A DNA stretch of 64,000 bases from Gallionella sp. Its GTDB lineage: Bacteria > Pseudomonadota > Gammaproteobacteria > Burkholderiales > Gallionellaceae. The stretch covers positions 1-64,000 of the forward strand of contig JALNYK010000008.1 in the NCBI GenBank assembly GCA_023229845.1, given 5' to 3'. Positions 21,001 to 28,535 of the stretch are shown here, one piece after another (positions within the stretch are counted from its first letter, which is position 1; every line of letters starts with the position of its first letter). The notes beneath the pieces are model-generated. The model saw nothing but the letters and a program-made list of their open reading frames with translations. It was not told where the DNA came from and searched no databases. The position numbers and the translations under genes were made by a program.

Positions 21001-21198
21001 GGTGACCTGGTCTTCCACCACCTGCGGCGCCTGCCCCGAGTACTCGGTGTAGACGATCACCTGCACGTCGGACAGGTCGGGCAACGCATCCAGCGGCGTC
21101 TTGACCACCGCGTAGATGCCCGCCAGCGTGATGAACAGGGTTGCGAGCAACACCAGAAAGCGGTTGCGCGCCGACCAATCGATAAGGTTGGAGAGCAT
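18064..21198 (-). CDS. cusA: RND copper/silver efflux pump, inner-membrane subunit
   Basis: A 1044-residue HME-RND transporter driven by proton motive force, exporting Cu(I)/Ag(I) from periplasm or cytoplasm through CusB and CusC. It shows the family's N-terminus (RFLVLLATLFITLAGIYAV), the TPLDALPDLSDVQVIVYTEY motif, the GAMVDAAIVMIENAHK helix with its essential Asp/Glu, and the Cu/Ag-type segment RIDMLSTGIRTPIGIKVYG carrying one of the metal-binding Met residues. The length is typical. It lies one base after cusB and overlaps the DUF2231 gene. Specificity for monovalent metal is inferred from closeness to CusA rather than CzcA. Confidence 0.96.
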   Translation of the reverse strand: MLSNLIDWSARNRFLVLLATLFITLAGIYAVVKTPLDALPDLSDVQVIVYTEYSGQAPQVVEDQVTYPLTTAMLSVPKSKVVRGFSFFGASFVYVIFEDGTDIYWARSRVLEYLNSIAGRMPKGVSPQLGPDASGVGWVYQYAVLSEKHNLAELRTMQDWYLRYQLTKAHGVAEVASIGGFVQQYQVTVDPVKLRAYDIPLSKVAQVIRDSNRDVGGRVVEMAETEYMVRGKGYLTGRGDIENLVVKAERGTPVLLRDIARVELGPDERRGLAELNGEGEVVSGIAMARYGQNALEVIRNIKDKIAEITPGLPEGVTIQAVYDRSELIQRAIATLKTTLLEEGLIVAAVCMVFLMHARSALVAIVMLPIGVLIAFIAMRFLNLNSNIMSLGGIAIAIGAMVDAAIVMIENAHKHLERMKEGESRAEAMIAACKEVGPALFFSLLIITVSFLPVFTLEAQEGRLFAPLAFTKTFAMAGAALLSVTLVPVLMLLFIRGHIKSEAENPLNRWMIAIYRPLIAGVLQAKKTTLAVAALALLLSVYPAMKLGSEFMPTLNEGTLFYMPASLPGMSVTKAAELLQTQNKIIKSFPEVASVYGKAGRAQTATDPAPLEMFETVINLKPQEEWRPGMDTDKLIAEMDRALQFPGVANSWTMPIKARIDMLSTGIRTPIGIKVYGKNLDEMERVAKEIEAVVRKVPGTSSAFAERITGGFYLNIEPDRQALARYGLTVGEVQEVIATALGGENVTTTVEGLERFGVNIRYPRELRGTPEQIAREVLVPTMDGAMIPLGQLARISIAKGAPSIRTENALLSAYIYVDIRDRDIGSYVAEARRAVAEQVKFPPGYYATWSGQFEYMERAAAKMKIVIPITLLLIFLLLYLNFRRITESMVVMLSVPFALVGGVWLLWLLDYNLSVAVAVGFIALAGVAAETGVVMLIYLEKAWQEVQSRCASEGRKPAAADLHAAIMEGAVERVRPKMMTVVAIMAGLLPILWSSGTGSEVMRRIAAPMVGGMVSSAVLTLLVIPVLYALIKAREINLLNKGTKS

Positions 21199-21199
21199 G

Positions 21200-22810
21200 T
21201 CAGTGTCCCTCGTGCTGCGGCATCGCCCGCAATTTGGTGATCACCCATACGCCTTCGCCGCGCTCGACGAGTTCGAACGTGATCGCATTGCCCGGTTTAA
21301 TGCCTTGCGCGAGCGAAGAATTGGCCAGTTCGAAATCCATCGTCATGCCCGGCCAGCCCAGCGACTCGATCGGTTCATGGGTAATGCTGACCGTGCCGTC
21401 GGCGTTGACCGTCTCCAGCGTGCCTTGCGCCTGATGCCCCACCGTTTTGGCGGGTAGGTCGGGCCTAAGCCCGACTTTTCTGTCCTGATAGGTATCCACT
21501 TGCCCGTTAGCGGGTTGGGTCGAAAGACTAGCTGTTTCATCGGATTGTCGGGCTGAAGCCCGACCTACATTGACTGAAGATGCTGCGGCTGACAGACCGG
21601 ACAACGCCGCCTTCAGATTGCTCTCCGCATCGATCAGGAAGTTGGCCGAGGTCACCACCTGTTCGCCTTCTTTAACACCGGAGAGCACCTCGACATAATC
21701 GTCGCCGCGTATGCCTAGCGTGACGGTACGCGGCTCGAAACGCCCCTCGGCCAGTTGCACCAGCACGACTTGCCGCACACCGCTGTCGATCACCGCCGAT
21801 GTCGGCACGGTCAGCACCTGACTGGCGCCGCCCACCGGCAGCTCGACCTGCGCGAACATCGCAGGCTTGAGCAAGCCCCGCGGATTGGCGAGCTCCGCCC
21901 GCACTTGCACCGTGCGCGTCGCGCTGTTCAGCGTCGGATAGACGAAGGCTATCTTGCCGTCGAAACGTTGCTCCGGATAAGCATCGACTTTGACCCGCAC
22001 CGCATCGCCCGCCTTGATCCCGGCGATGTCCTGTTCGGCGACATCGGCGACGACCCACACCGTGGACAGGTCGGCGATACGGTACAGTTCTTCGCCCGGC
22101 ATGAAGCGCATGCCCTGCACCGCCCGCTTCTCCAGCACGACGCCGGTGACCGGCGCATGGAAGGTCACGCGGTTGCCGTTCACCCGGCCATCCGCGATGT
22201 CCCAGTTCTTCAACCGCGCGGCGCTGGATTCGGCGAGGCGCCGCATGCCGTCGCGCGCCTCGTCATCCGCATCCTTCAACGCGTCTATGCCCTGTGCGGC
22301 GAGTTCGCGTTCGCGCCGTGCCGAGAGTAGTTCCGGACTGTATACCTCGAACAGCGGCTGGCCCTTGGCGACCGCCTGGCCCGTGGTGTTCACGTACAGT
22401 CGTTCCACCCAGCCTTCAAATTTGGGCGCAACGACGAAGGTGCGGCGCTCGTTGATCTCGATACGCCCGACCGCGCGCAACGTCTTGTCCAGCACGCGCA
22501 TCGCCGCCGCCTCGCTCTTCACGCCCAGCTTCTGCACCTTGTCGGTGCTGATGCTTATCTGGTTCGCTCCGCCCTGCTCCGCATCGCCCTCGTATACCGG
22601 CACATAGTCCATGCCCATCGCGTCCTTCTTGGGCACCGGCGAAGTGTCCGGCAGCCCCATCGGGTTGCGGTAGTACAGCAGCTTGCGCTCGGCCTTGCCC
22701 ACGACGGTTTCCGATGACGGTGCAGCGGAGCGCGTACCCAGCCAGTAGCCGCCCGCGGCCACGCCCAGCAACGCCAGCACGGCAATGAGTATCCGGTAAT
22801 TCTTTTTCAT
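21200..22810 (-). CDS. cusB: RND copper/silver efflux adaptor with fused CusF domain
   Basis: A 536-residue membrane-fusion protein. It has an N-terminal membrane anchor (ILIAVLALLGVAAGGYWLG), then a heavy-metal-binding segment (YYRNPMG...GMDYVPVY), the HlyD-type hairpin and barrel domains (about 110-405), and a C-terminal CusF domain (about 460-536) with ligands in HEPIESLGWPGMTMDF. Residues 415-452 are encoded by a palindromic repeat and act as linker between the adaptor and the chaperone domain. The ATG at 22810 overlaps the stop of cusC; upstream in-frame codons belong to cusC. It moves metal from CusF to CusA. Confidence 0.95.
   Translation of the reverse strand: MKKNYRILIAVLALLGVAAGGYWLGTRSAAPSSETVVGKAERKLLYYRNPMGLPDTSPVPKKDAMGMDYVPVYEGDAEQGGANQISISTDKVQKLGVKSEAAAMRVLDKTLRAVGRIEINERRTFVVAPKFEGWVERLYVNTTGQAVAKGQPLFEVYSPELLSARRERELAAQGIDALKDADDEARDGMRRLAESSAARLKNWDIADGRVNGNRVTFHAPVTGVVLEKRAVQGMRFMPGEELYRIADLSTVWVVADVAEQDIAGIKAGDAVRVKVDAYPEQRFDGKIAFVYPTLNSATRTVQVRAELANPRGLLKPAMFAQVELPVGGASQVLTVPTSAVIDSGVRQVVLVQLAEGRFEPRTVTLGIRGDDYVEVLSGVKEGEQVVTSANFLIDAESNLKAALSGLSAAASSVNVGRASARQSDETASLSTQPANGQVDTYQDRKVGLRPDLPAKTVGHQAQGTLETVNADGTVSITHEPIESLGWPGMTMDFELANSSLAQGIKPGNAITFELVERGEGVWVITKLRAMPQHEGH
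21454..21568. repeat. 115-bp GTAGGTCGGGC-type repeat inside cusB
   Basis: Arms GTAGGTCGGGCCTAAGCCCG and its near-complement face each other at 21454-21475 and 21547-21568; each arm is itself a palindrome around TAAG or TTCAG. The frame stays open through the element and gives residues 415-452 of CusB (start NVGRASARQSDETASL). Confidence 0.9.
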
Positions 22811-24066
22811 AATTCTTCTCCCAACAAACGTTCGATCTCGGCCAGCCGCAGTTGCGCATCCACCTGCGCCTTGAGCAGTTGCTGTTTCGCCTTCAGGATT
22901 TGCCGTTGCGCCTCGATCAGCATCGCGAACTCCACCCTGCCGGTTTCGTAGCCCGCGAGCGCGGACTGGTAGGTCAGCTCGCTCTGCGGCAACAATCGCG
23001 TCGCCGCCAGCGACTCGGTGCGGCGCGCCGTCTCCAGCCCGTACAGGCTCTCGGACAACTCGGCCAATGTCTGGTTGAGCAGTGCTTCCTTGCGCGCGCC
23101 GGATGCGGCCAGCAGCGATTCCGCCTCGCGCTCCTGCGAACGGCGCGACTCCTGCTGCAGCGGGATGTTGAATTCGACCATCAGGTCCCAACTCTTTACG
23201 GAACTGCCGGACTGGGTGGGGGCGACGCCCAGCGTGAAGCCGGGATAGCGATTGAGCTGAACGAGGTCGCGGCTTTTTTCGGCGGACTGGATCTGCGCCT
23301 CGGCGATCTGCAACTGCGGGTTGCGCGCGCGCAGCTTCTGCTCCAGAAACGAATAGTCCAGTTGGGCTGCGGCAGGCAATCGCCGCAGTTGCGACGGCTC
23401 AGCCAGTTCCGCCATCGCGGGGCGCGACAGCAGGCCATTCAACCAGCTTTGCTGGTGATGCCGTTCGTTCTCCAGTTCCAGCAACTCGGCGCGCAAGCCG
23501 GTCTGCTCGACCTGCACGCGGATGACATCCTGCTGCGCGCCGAGTCCGTGGGCATAGCGCGTCTGCGCGATCTGCTCCAGCGTGGCCAGCAATTCCAGCG
23601 TCTGCCGCGCCAGCCGTTCGCTGCCGGACAGATAGTAGTAGCTGGCATAGCCAGTCTTGATCCGGGTAGCCAGTTCTGTCCAGGTCGCGGCGACTTGGCC
23701 GTCGGCCTGCTGGGCCTGCGCCTCGGCCACCTCGCGCTGCAAACCGCGCTTGCCGAACCAGGGCACGCTCTGCATCAGCAGATAGCGCGTACCGCCCACT
23801 TCGGACGGCCACAGGCTGGGGGGCTGGTCCGTCCCCTGATTGGTGACATCCATCAGTTCGGCGCGCAACACCGGGTCGGGCAATGCGCCGGCAGGCTGCA
23901 CGCGCTGCAGCGCGGCGTCCGCTTCATGGCGCATCGCCGCCAGTTCGGGATTGTGTTCGCGCGCATAAGCCAGCAAGCCGGCGACATCGCTGCCCAACTC
24001 GGCGGCGACGGCCGGAATCGGGCCGAGCAGCATGCCGGCGAGCAGGTAAATCGGTATTCGTTTCAT
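22807..24066 (-). CDS. cusC: RND efflux outer-membrane channel (TolC/CusC family)
   Basis: A 419-residue TolC-fold protein with signal peptide (YLLAGMLLGPIPAVAAE) and no lipobox, so it is not lipidated, unlike E. coli CusC. Long heptad-rich helices show the internal duplication of the family (AREHNPELAAMRHEADAA and the second-half ARNPQLQIAEAQIQSAEK). It starts the cusCBA operon, and its stop overlaps cusB (ATGA). It forms the exit duct for Cu/Ag export. Confidence 0.93.
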   Translation of the reverse strand: MKRIPIYLLAGMLLGPIPAVAAELGSDVAGLLAYAREHNPELAAMRHEADAALQRVQPAGALPDPVLRAELMDVTNQGTDQPPSLWPSEVGGTRYLLMQSVPWFGKRGLQREVAEAQAQQADGQVAATWTELATRIKTGYASYYYLSGSERLARQTLELLATLEQIAQTRYAHGLGAQQDVIRVQVEQTGLRAELLELENERHHQQSWLNGLLSRPAMAELAEPSQLRRLPAAAQLDYSFLEQKLRARNPQLQIAEAQIQSAEKSRDLVQLNRYPGFTLGVAPTQSGSSVKSWDLMVEFNIPLQQESRRSQEREAESLLAASGARKEALLNQTLAELSESLYGLETARRTESLAATRLLPQSELTYQSALAGYETGRVEFAMLIEAQRQILKAKQQLLKAQVDAQLRLAEIERLLGEEL

Positions 24067-24093
24067 GATCCGTTCCTCGCGTTAACTTGAAAC

Positions 24094-24157
24094 TCGCGTA
24101 GCGATTCGTTTGCCTGGCTGCGCCCCCCTCGCTTCGCTCTCCCGCTTGCGGGAGAGG
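24094..24157. repeat. Intergenic copy of the CTCTCCCGCTTGCGGGAGAG repeat
   Basis: It shares TCGCG(C/T)AGCGATTCGTTTGCC at one end and the CTCTCCCGCTTGCGGGAGAGG palindrome at the other with the copies inside the copper ATPase gene and nrdJ, with a 20-base interruption. It lies upstream of cusC in the 252-base gap 24067-24318, which otherwise shows nothing recognisable. Confidence 0.8.
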
Positions 24158-24318
24158 AGTGAGGTGAGGGAAACGGGTGTGGCAAGTCTCATAATCAGGG
24201 GGAGATGCTTGCCATGCCCGTTGATTCCATCGGACGGACGCGATGCGGCCGCCGAACGATGCGGAACGAGGTCAGTGACTAAATCGGATTACGAAACAGC
24301 AGACGGACTCGTCCCGCG

Positions 24319-24714
24319 TCAGGCGCGAACGAGAGGCGGAGGAACCAGCGGAATGGAGGTAATGGAATGGAACGAAACGGTATACGGAGTCGTTGCGGCA
24401 ACGGCTTGCTGCATATCCGGAGCGGCGAGACCCGGCACGGCCAGATAACCGCTGCATGCCAGATGGCAAACGCCGCAGGCATTGCAGGATGAGTCCGTCT
24501 GATCTTGTACGGCCGGATGATCATGCGATGCAGCCTGATCCATCGCCGCATCGTGGTGATGCATGGACATGTCCTCGTCGTGCTGCATGGCCGCCTGATG
24601 GCAGGAGCCCTGCTGAGCCTGCATCGCCAGCGAAGCCGCGAGTGCGCTGCCGCCGGACAGCGGCAGCCACAGCAGCATCAGTACGGCAATAAATTTTCTG
24701 GACAGGTTGGACAT
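24319..24714 (-). CDS. Small secreted Cys/His/Met-rich protein (DUF2946-like)
   Basis: A 131-residue protein with signal peptide (KFIAVLMLLWLPLSGGSALA). The mature part holds His/Met clusters (MQHDEDMSMHHHDAAMDQ) and CNACGVCHLACSG, a Cys-rich motif resembling DUF2946-type proteins found beside cus/cop operons. The start at 24714 places the signal peptide at the N-terminus; a longer frame to 24795 runs into recX. No strong ribosome binding site is visible. It is probably the first gene of the copper island. Confidence 0.7.
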   Translation of the reverse strand: MSNLSRKFIAVLMLLWLPLSGGSALAASLAMQAQQGSCHQAAMQHDEDMSMHHHDAAMDQAASHDHPAVQDQTDSSCNACGVCHLACSGYLAVPGLAAPDMQQAVAATTPYTVSFHSITSIPLVPPPLVRA

Positions 24715-24781
24715 GTGTGTAGCTTGGCAAACTCGACGAATTCTGTCAAATAAAGAACGGCAAATTACCCAAAACACCGCA

Positions 24782-25261
24782 TCAATCCGATGCATCTTCC
24801 AGCCGCAGCACCTGGGCTATCACATCGAAGCCGAAACCACGCGACTGCAGGAAACGCATCTGCCGCGCCTTCTCTTTCGCATCCTGCGGCGGAACGCCGA
24901 ACTTCTTGCGCCAGACCTCGCGCGCCGTTTGCAGTTCGGACTCCCTCAGTTCCGGCAATGCCCCGGCGATCAGTGTCTCGTCTATGCCGCGCTGGCGCAG
25001 TTCATGGGTGATGCGCTGGGTGCCGTAGCGGCCACGCTTGGCGTGCAGCAGTTGGGTCGCGGCACGTTGGTCGGACAGCCAGCCGCGTTGCGTCAGGTCG
25101 TCCAGCAGCGCATCGATATCCGGCGTCGATGCGCTATCGAATTCCTCATCGGCCTGAACATGCGGCAGCAGCTTGGCGCGCAGTTCGGCGCGGCTGTATT
25201 CGCGGCGCGCCAGATATTGCAGGGCGCGTGTGCGCAGGCTTATTTCAGGCTTTTTCCTCAC
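24782..25261 (-). CDS. recX: RecA regulatory protein RecX
   Basis: A 159-residue, mostly helical protein with three RecX repeats (RALQYLARREYSRAELRAKL; RYGTQRITHELRQRGI; RQMRFLQSRGFGFDVIAQVL). RecX binds RecA filaments and blocks their extension. It lies 36 bases downstream of recA in the same direction, its standard location. Confidence 0.95.
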   Translation of the reverse strand: MRKKPEISLRTRALQYLARREYSRAELRAKLLPHVQADEEFDSASTPDIDALLDDLTQRGWLSDQRAATQLLHAKRGRYGTQRITHELRQRGIDETLIAGALPELRESELQTAREVWRKKFGVPPQDAKEKARQMRFLQSRGFGFDVIAQVLRLEDASD

Positions 25262-25297
25262 CCGCGCACCCGGACATAACCAGCGATTTGACGGAAG

Positions 25298-26359
25298 TTA
25301 TTCGGCTGCGTCCTTCGCAGCCGACTTGCCCGCCGCCTTGGTCTTGGTCTTTTCACCGCCATCGAGCAGCGCCACGCCCAGTGCTTCGCGCACCCTGTTC
25401 TCGATCTCGAAAGCGATTTCCGGATGCTCGCGCAGGTATTCGCGCGCGTTGTCCTTGCCCTGGCCGATCTTCTCTCCCTTGTAGCTGTACCAGGCGCCGG
25501 ATTTCTCGACCAGCTTGTGCTGCACGCCCAGCTCGATGACCTCGCCCTCGCGCGAAATGCCCTCGCCGTACAGGATGTCGAACATCGCCTCGCGGAACGG
25601 CGGAGCGACCTTGTTCTTCACGACCTTGACGCGGGTCTCGTTGCCGATAACCTCGTCGCCCTTCTTGATCGCGCCGATGCGGCGAATGTCGAGGCGCACC
25701 GAGGCGTAGAACTTCAGCGCGTTGCCGCCGGTGGTGGTCTCCGGGTTGCCGAACATCACGCCGATCTTCATGCGAATCTGGTTGATGAAGATCACCAGCG
25801 TGTTGGAACGCTTGATGTTCGCGGTCAACTTGCGCAGCGCCTGCGACATCAATCGGGCGTGCAGGCCCATCTGCGCGTCGCCCATCTCGCCTTCGATCTC
25901 GGCCTTGGGCGTGAGCGCGGCGACCGAGTCGATCACGACGACGTCCACGGAAGAGGAGCGCACCAGCATGTCGGCGATCTCCAGCGCCTGCTCGCCGTTG
26001 TCCGGCTGGGAGATCAGCAGGTCTTCGACTTTCACGCCCAGCTTCTGCGCGTATTGCGGGTCAAGCGCGTGTTCCGCGTCGATGAAGGCCGCGGTGCCGC
26101 CCAGCTTCTGCATTTCGGCGATGACTTGCAGCGTCAGCGTGGTCTTGCCGGAAGATTCCGGGCCGTAGATCTCGACGACACGGCCGCGCGGCAGGCCGCC
26201 GACCCCCAGCGCGATGTCGAGGCCCAGCGAACCGGTGGAAACCACCTGGATGTCCTTCGCGACGTCGCTCTCGCCTAGGCGCATGATCGAGCCCTTGCCG
26301 AATTGTTTTTCGATCTGGCTCAGTGCCGCCGCGAGTGCCTTGCTCTTGTTGTCGTCCAT
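25298..26359 (-). CDS. recA: Recombinase A
   Basis: A 353-residue ATP-dependent strand-exchange protein with Walker [11 protein letters not shown], the [20 protein letters not shown] region and L2-type [20 protein letters not shown]. The length is normal. The C-terminal tail is Lys/Ala-rich and acidic at the end. It carries out homologous recombination and activates LexA self-cleavage. The upstream region 26360-26455 contains GAACGTTCGTTC (26418-26429), which includes the spacing GAAC-N4-GTTC and might be an SOS operator. Confidence 0.99.
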   Translation of the reverse strand: MDDNKSKALAAALSQIEKQFGKGSIMRLGESDVAKDIQVVSTGSLGLDIALGVGGLPRGRVVEIYGPESSGKTTLTLQVIAEMQKLGGTAAFIDAEHALDPQYAQKLGVKVEDLLISQPDNGEQALEIADMLVRSSSVDVVVIDSVAALTPKAEIEGEMGDAQMGLHARLMSQALRKLTANIKRSNTLVIFINQIRMKIGVMFGNPETTTGGNALKFYASVRLDIRRIGAIKKGDEVIGNETRVKVVKNKVAPPFREAMFDILYGEGISREGEVIELGVQHKLVEKSGAWYSYKGEKIGQGKDNAREYLREHPEIAFEIENRVREALGVALLDGGEKTKTKAAGKSAAKDAAE

Positions 26360-26417
26360 GTTTGTCCCCTTTCAAAAAATGTGGCCGGATTGTGGCACAT
26401 CGTTTTTAATTTGTACA

Positions 26418-26429
26418 GAACGTTCGTTC
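26418..26429. promoter_or_regulatory. Candidate operator upstream of recA
   Basis: GAACGTTCGTTC lies 58 bases upstream of recA. It contains GAAC-N4-GTTC, the half-site spacing of one class of SOS boxes, beside a CTGT on the minus strand. The usual betaproteobacterial box CTGT-N8-ACAG is not complete here, so the assignment is tentative. Confidence 0.3.
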
Positions 26430-26455
26430 TCTTTTTTATTCGGACAAAAACAACT

Positions 26456-26584
26456 GTCCACGAAAGTCACGAAAAACACGAAAAGATTCATACGCATGCC
26501 ACAACCAGAGGCATCTCGATGCCTAAACCAACCTATCTCTATAAGGAACAGGTTTGTTTCGTGCCTTTCGTGTTTTTCGTGGAC
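26456..26584. repeat. CCACGAAA-type inverted repeat between recA and cinA
   Basis: Arms of about 30 bases built from CACGAAA units (GTCCACGAAAGTCACGAAAA and TTTCGTGTTTTTCGTGGAC) flank a variable 70-base centre. A second copy with a different centre lies at 52258-52387. Confidence 0.88.
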
Positions 26585-26591
26585 AAAGGGT

Positions 26592-27083
26592 CTATGCAGT
26601 TTCCGTGCGCTGCCCCAGCAACTCCACCACCCCTTGCAGCGCGATGCGCATCGCCTTGACGCGGACTTCGGCGCGGTTGCCGTCCAGCCTGTGCATGCGC
26701 GAGAAGGCGTAACCGTCGCGCAAAGCCCAGGCGAACCAGACCGTGCCGACCGGCTTGTCCGGCGTGCCGCCGTCCGGCCCGGCGATGCCGCTGACCGCCA
26801 GCGAAACTTGCGCATTGCTTTGCCGCAACGCGCCCGCGGCCATCTCGCGCACCACCGCTTCGGACACCGCGCCGTGCCGCTGCAGCGTCTCTTCACTGAC
26901 GCCCAGCATCTGCTGTTTGGAGAGATTCGAATAGGTGATGAAACCGCGCTCGAACCAAGCCGAACTGCCCGCCACCTCGGTGACCGCATAGGCGACGCCG
27001 CCGCCGGTGCAGGACTCCGCGGTCGCGAGCATCAGGCCGTGGGACTTCAGCAGCCCGCCGATTTGTGCGGAGAGAATATCCAT
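26592..27083 (-). CDS. pncC: CinA C-terminal-type nicotinamide-nucleotide amidase
   Basis: A 163-residue stand-alone CinA C-terminal domain (PncC). It has the family start LMLATAESCTGGGVAYAVTEV and the AVSGIAGPDGGTPDKPVGTVW motif. It converts nicotinamide mononucleotide to nicotinic acid mononucleotide in NAD salvage. It lies upstream of recA, a frequent arrangement, but a palindromic repeat now separates the two. Confidence 0.93.
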   Translation of the reverse strand: MDILSAQIGGLLKSHGLMLATAESCTGGGVAYAVTEVAGSSAWFERGFITYSNLSKQQMLGVSEETLQRHGAVSEAVVREMAAGALRQSNAQVSLAVSGIAGPDGGTPDKPVGTVWFAWALRDGYAFSRMHRLDGNRAEVRVKAMRIALQGVVELLGQRTETA

Positions 27084-27097
27084 CGTCGTTCCGTATC

Positions 27098-27195
27098 GTA
27101 GGGGCGCGATTTATCGCGCCCTGTGGTTTTATATCGGGATTGGGCGCGATACCCAAAGGGTACAAGAACCTCTTCGAGGTGAATCGCGCCCCTAC
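27098..27195. repeat. GTAGGGGCGCGA-type inverted repeat, supplies metZ stop
   Basis: Ends GTAGGGGCGCGATTTATCGC and GAATCGCGCCCCTAC are inverted. The metZ reading frame ends on the TAG inside the terminal GTAGGGG of this element. Confidence 0.88.
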
Positions 27196-28367
27196 GCCAA
27201 TCCGCGTGCCAAATCGTTCTCGATGTCCACGACCGCCTCCAGCCCGACCGCGATGCGGATCAGGCCGTCGGTGATGCCCGCGGCGGCGCGCGCCTCGGGT
27301 GTGATGCGCGCATGGGTCGTGGTCGCCGGATGGGTGATCGTCGTGCGCGTGTCGCCGAGGTTGGCGGTGATCGAGATCATCTTCGTGCTGTCGATCAGAC
27401 GCCAGGCCGCATCTTTGCCTCCCTTGACCTCGAACGACACGATGCCGCCGCCGGTCTTTTGCTGCTGCATCGCCAGTGCATGTTGAGGATGCGACGGCAG
27501 GCCTGGATAGAACACGCGCGCGACGCCGGGCTGCGCTTCCAGCCAGCGCGCCAGTTCCAGTGCGCCGGCCGAGTGCGCGTCCATGCGTATTTTCAGCGTC
27601 TCCATGCCCTTCAGGAATATCCAGGCGTTGAACGCGCTCATCGTCGGGCCCGCGGTGCGCAGGAATCCGTACACGCCTTCCATGTTCTTTTTGCTGCCCA
27701 GCACCGCGCCGCCCAGCACCCTGCCCTGCCCGTCAAGATATTTGGTCGCGGAATGGATCACGAAGTCCGCGCCCAGTTCCAATGGCCTTTGCAGGATGGG
27801 TGTGCAGAAGCAGTTGTCCACCGCCAGCAGCGCGCCGCAGCCTTTGGCGACCGCGGCAATCGCCGCGATGTCGGAGATTTCGGTCAGCGGGTTCGATGGC
27901 GTCTCCAGGAAGAACAGCTTCGTGTTCGGACGCACCGCGGCCTGCCACTCGGCGACATCGGTCGCGGAGACATAGGTCGTCTCGACGCCGAACTTCTTGA
28001 TGATGTTGTTGAACAGGTTGACCGTCGCGCCGAACAGGCTGCGCGAGGCGACGACATGGTCGCCCGCCTTCAGCACGCCCATCACGCACGCGAGAATCGC
28101 CGACATGCCGGATGAGGTCGCGACACATTGCTCCGCGCCTTCCATCGCCGCGAGACGCTCTTCGAACATCGTCACGGTCGGATTGGTGAACCGCGCGTAG
28201 ATGTTGCCCGGCTCCTCGCCGATGAAGCGGCGCGCGGCCTGCGCCGCATTGTCGAAGGTGAAGCTGGAGGTCAGGAACAGCGCCTCGCTGTGTTCGTGGA
28301 ACTGGCTCTGCACCGAGCCCGCGCGTATCGCCAGCGTCTCCGGCTGGTATTGGTCTTGATCTGACAT
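27192..28367 (-). CDS. metZ: O-succinylhomoserine sulfhydrylase
   Basis: A 391-residue PLP enzyme of the Cys/Met metabolism family that makes homocysteine from O-succinylhomoserine and sulfide. It has the PLP lysine motif SATKYLDGQGRVLGG and the family segments ARFTNPTVTMFEERLAAMEG and GDTRTTITHPATTTH. It follows purF on the same strand with a SAM-II riboswitch and terminator in between, so its expression should fall when SAM is plentiful. Its stop codon comes from the adjacent palindromic repeat. Confidence 0.95.
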   Translation of the reverse strand: MSDQDQYQPETLAIRAGSVQSQFHEHSEALFLTSSFTFDNAAQAARRFIGEEPGNIYARFTNPTVTMFEERLAAMEGAEQCVATSSGMSAILACVMGVLKAGDHVVASRSLFGATVNLFNNIIKKFGVETTYVSATDVAEWQAAVRPNTKLFFLETPSNPLTEISDIAAIAAVAKGCGALLAVDNCFCTPILQRPLELGADFVIHSATKYLDGQGRVLGGAVLGSKKNMEGVYGFLRTAGPTMSAFNAWIFLKGMETLKIRMDAHSAGALELARWLEAQPGVARVFYPGLPSHPQHALAMQQQKTGGGIVSFEVKGGKDAAWRLIDSTKMISITANLGDTRTTITHPATTTHARITPEARAAAGITDGLIRIAVGLEAVVDIENDLARGLA

Positions 28368-28384
28368 GATGTCCCCTGAAATGC

Positions 28385-28417
28385 AAAAACCCGGAAAGCT
28401 TGACGCTAAACCGGGTT
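28385..28417 (-). terminator. Intrinsic terminator in the metZ leader
   Basis: On the minus strand AACCCGG and CCGGGTT pair around a 16-base loop and are followed by TTTTT. It lies between the SAM-II aptamer and metZ. The loop begins TTTAGC, which is complementary to the conserved GCTAAA of the aptamer. Confidence 0.85.
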
Positions 28418-28419
28418 CA

Positions 28420-28474
28420 CCCTCTTTAGCTGTATTTATTATGCGCCCGCAAGCTGTTCCTCAAATCGGCGCAA
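28420..28474 (-). promoter_or_regulatory. SAM-II riboswitch upstream of metZ
   Basis: The minus strand carries the SAM-II consensus in order: P1 arm GCGC, the conserved GATTTG, AGCTTGC, closing GCGC, the A-rich ATAATAAAT, and AGCTAAAGAGGG. Spacing equals that of known SAM-II (metA-motif) RNAs, which bind S-adenosylmethionine as an H-type pseudoknot. Its location 53 bases before a methionine-synthesis gene fits. Repression of metZ by SAM is inferred. Confidence 0.93.
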
Positions 28475-28535
28475 ACGGAAAGTAGCACCGGCCTGCACAG
28501 CCTGTCAATCCGGCACAGGCCGCACAGCAGGTTCA

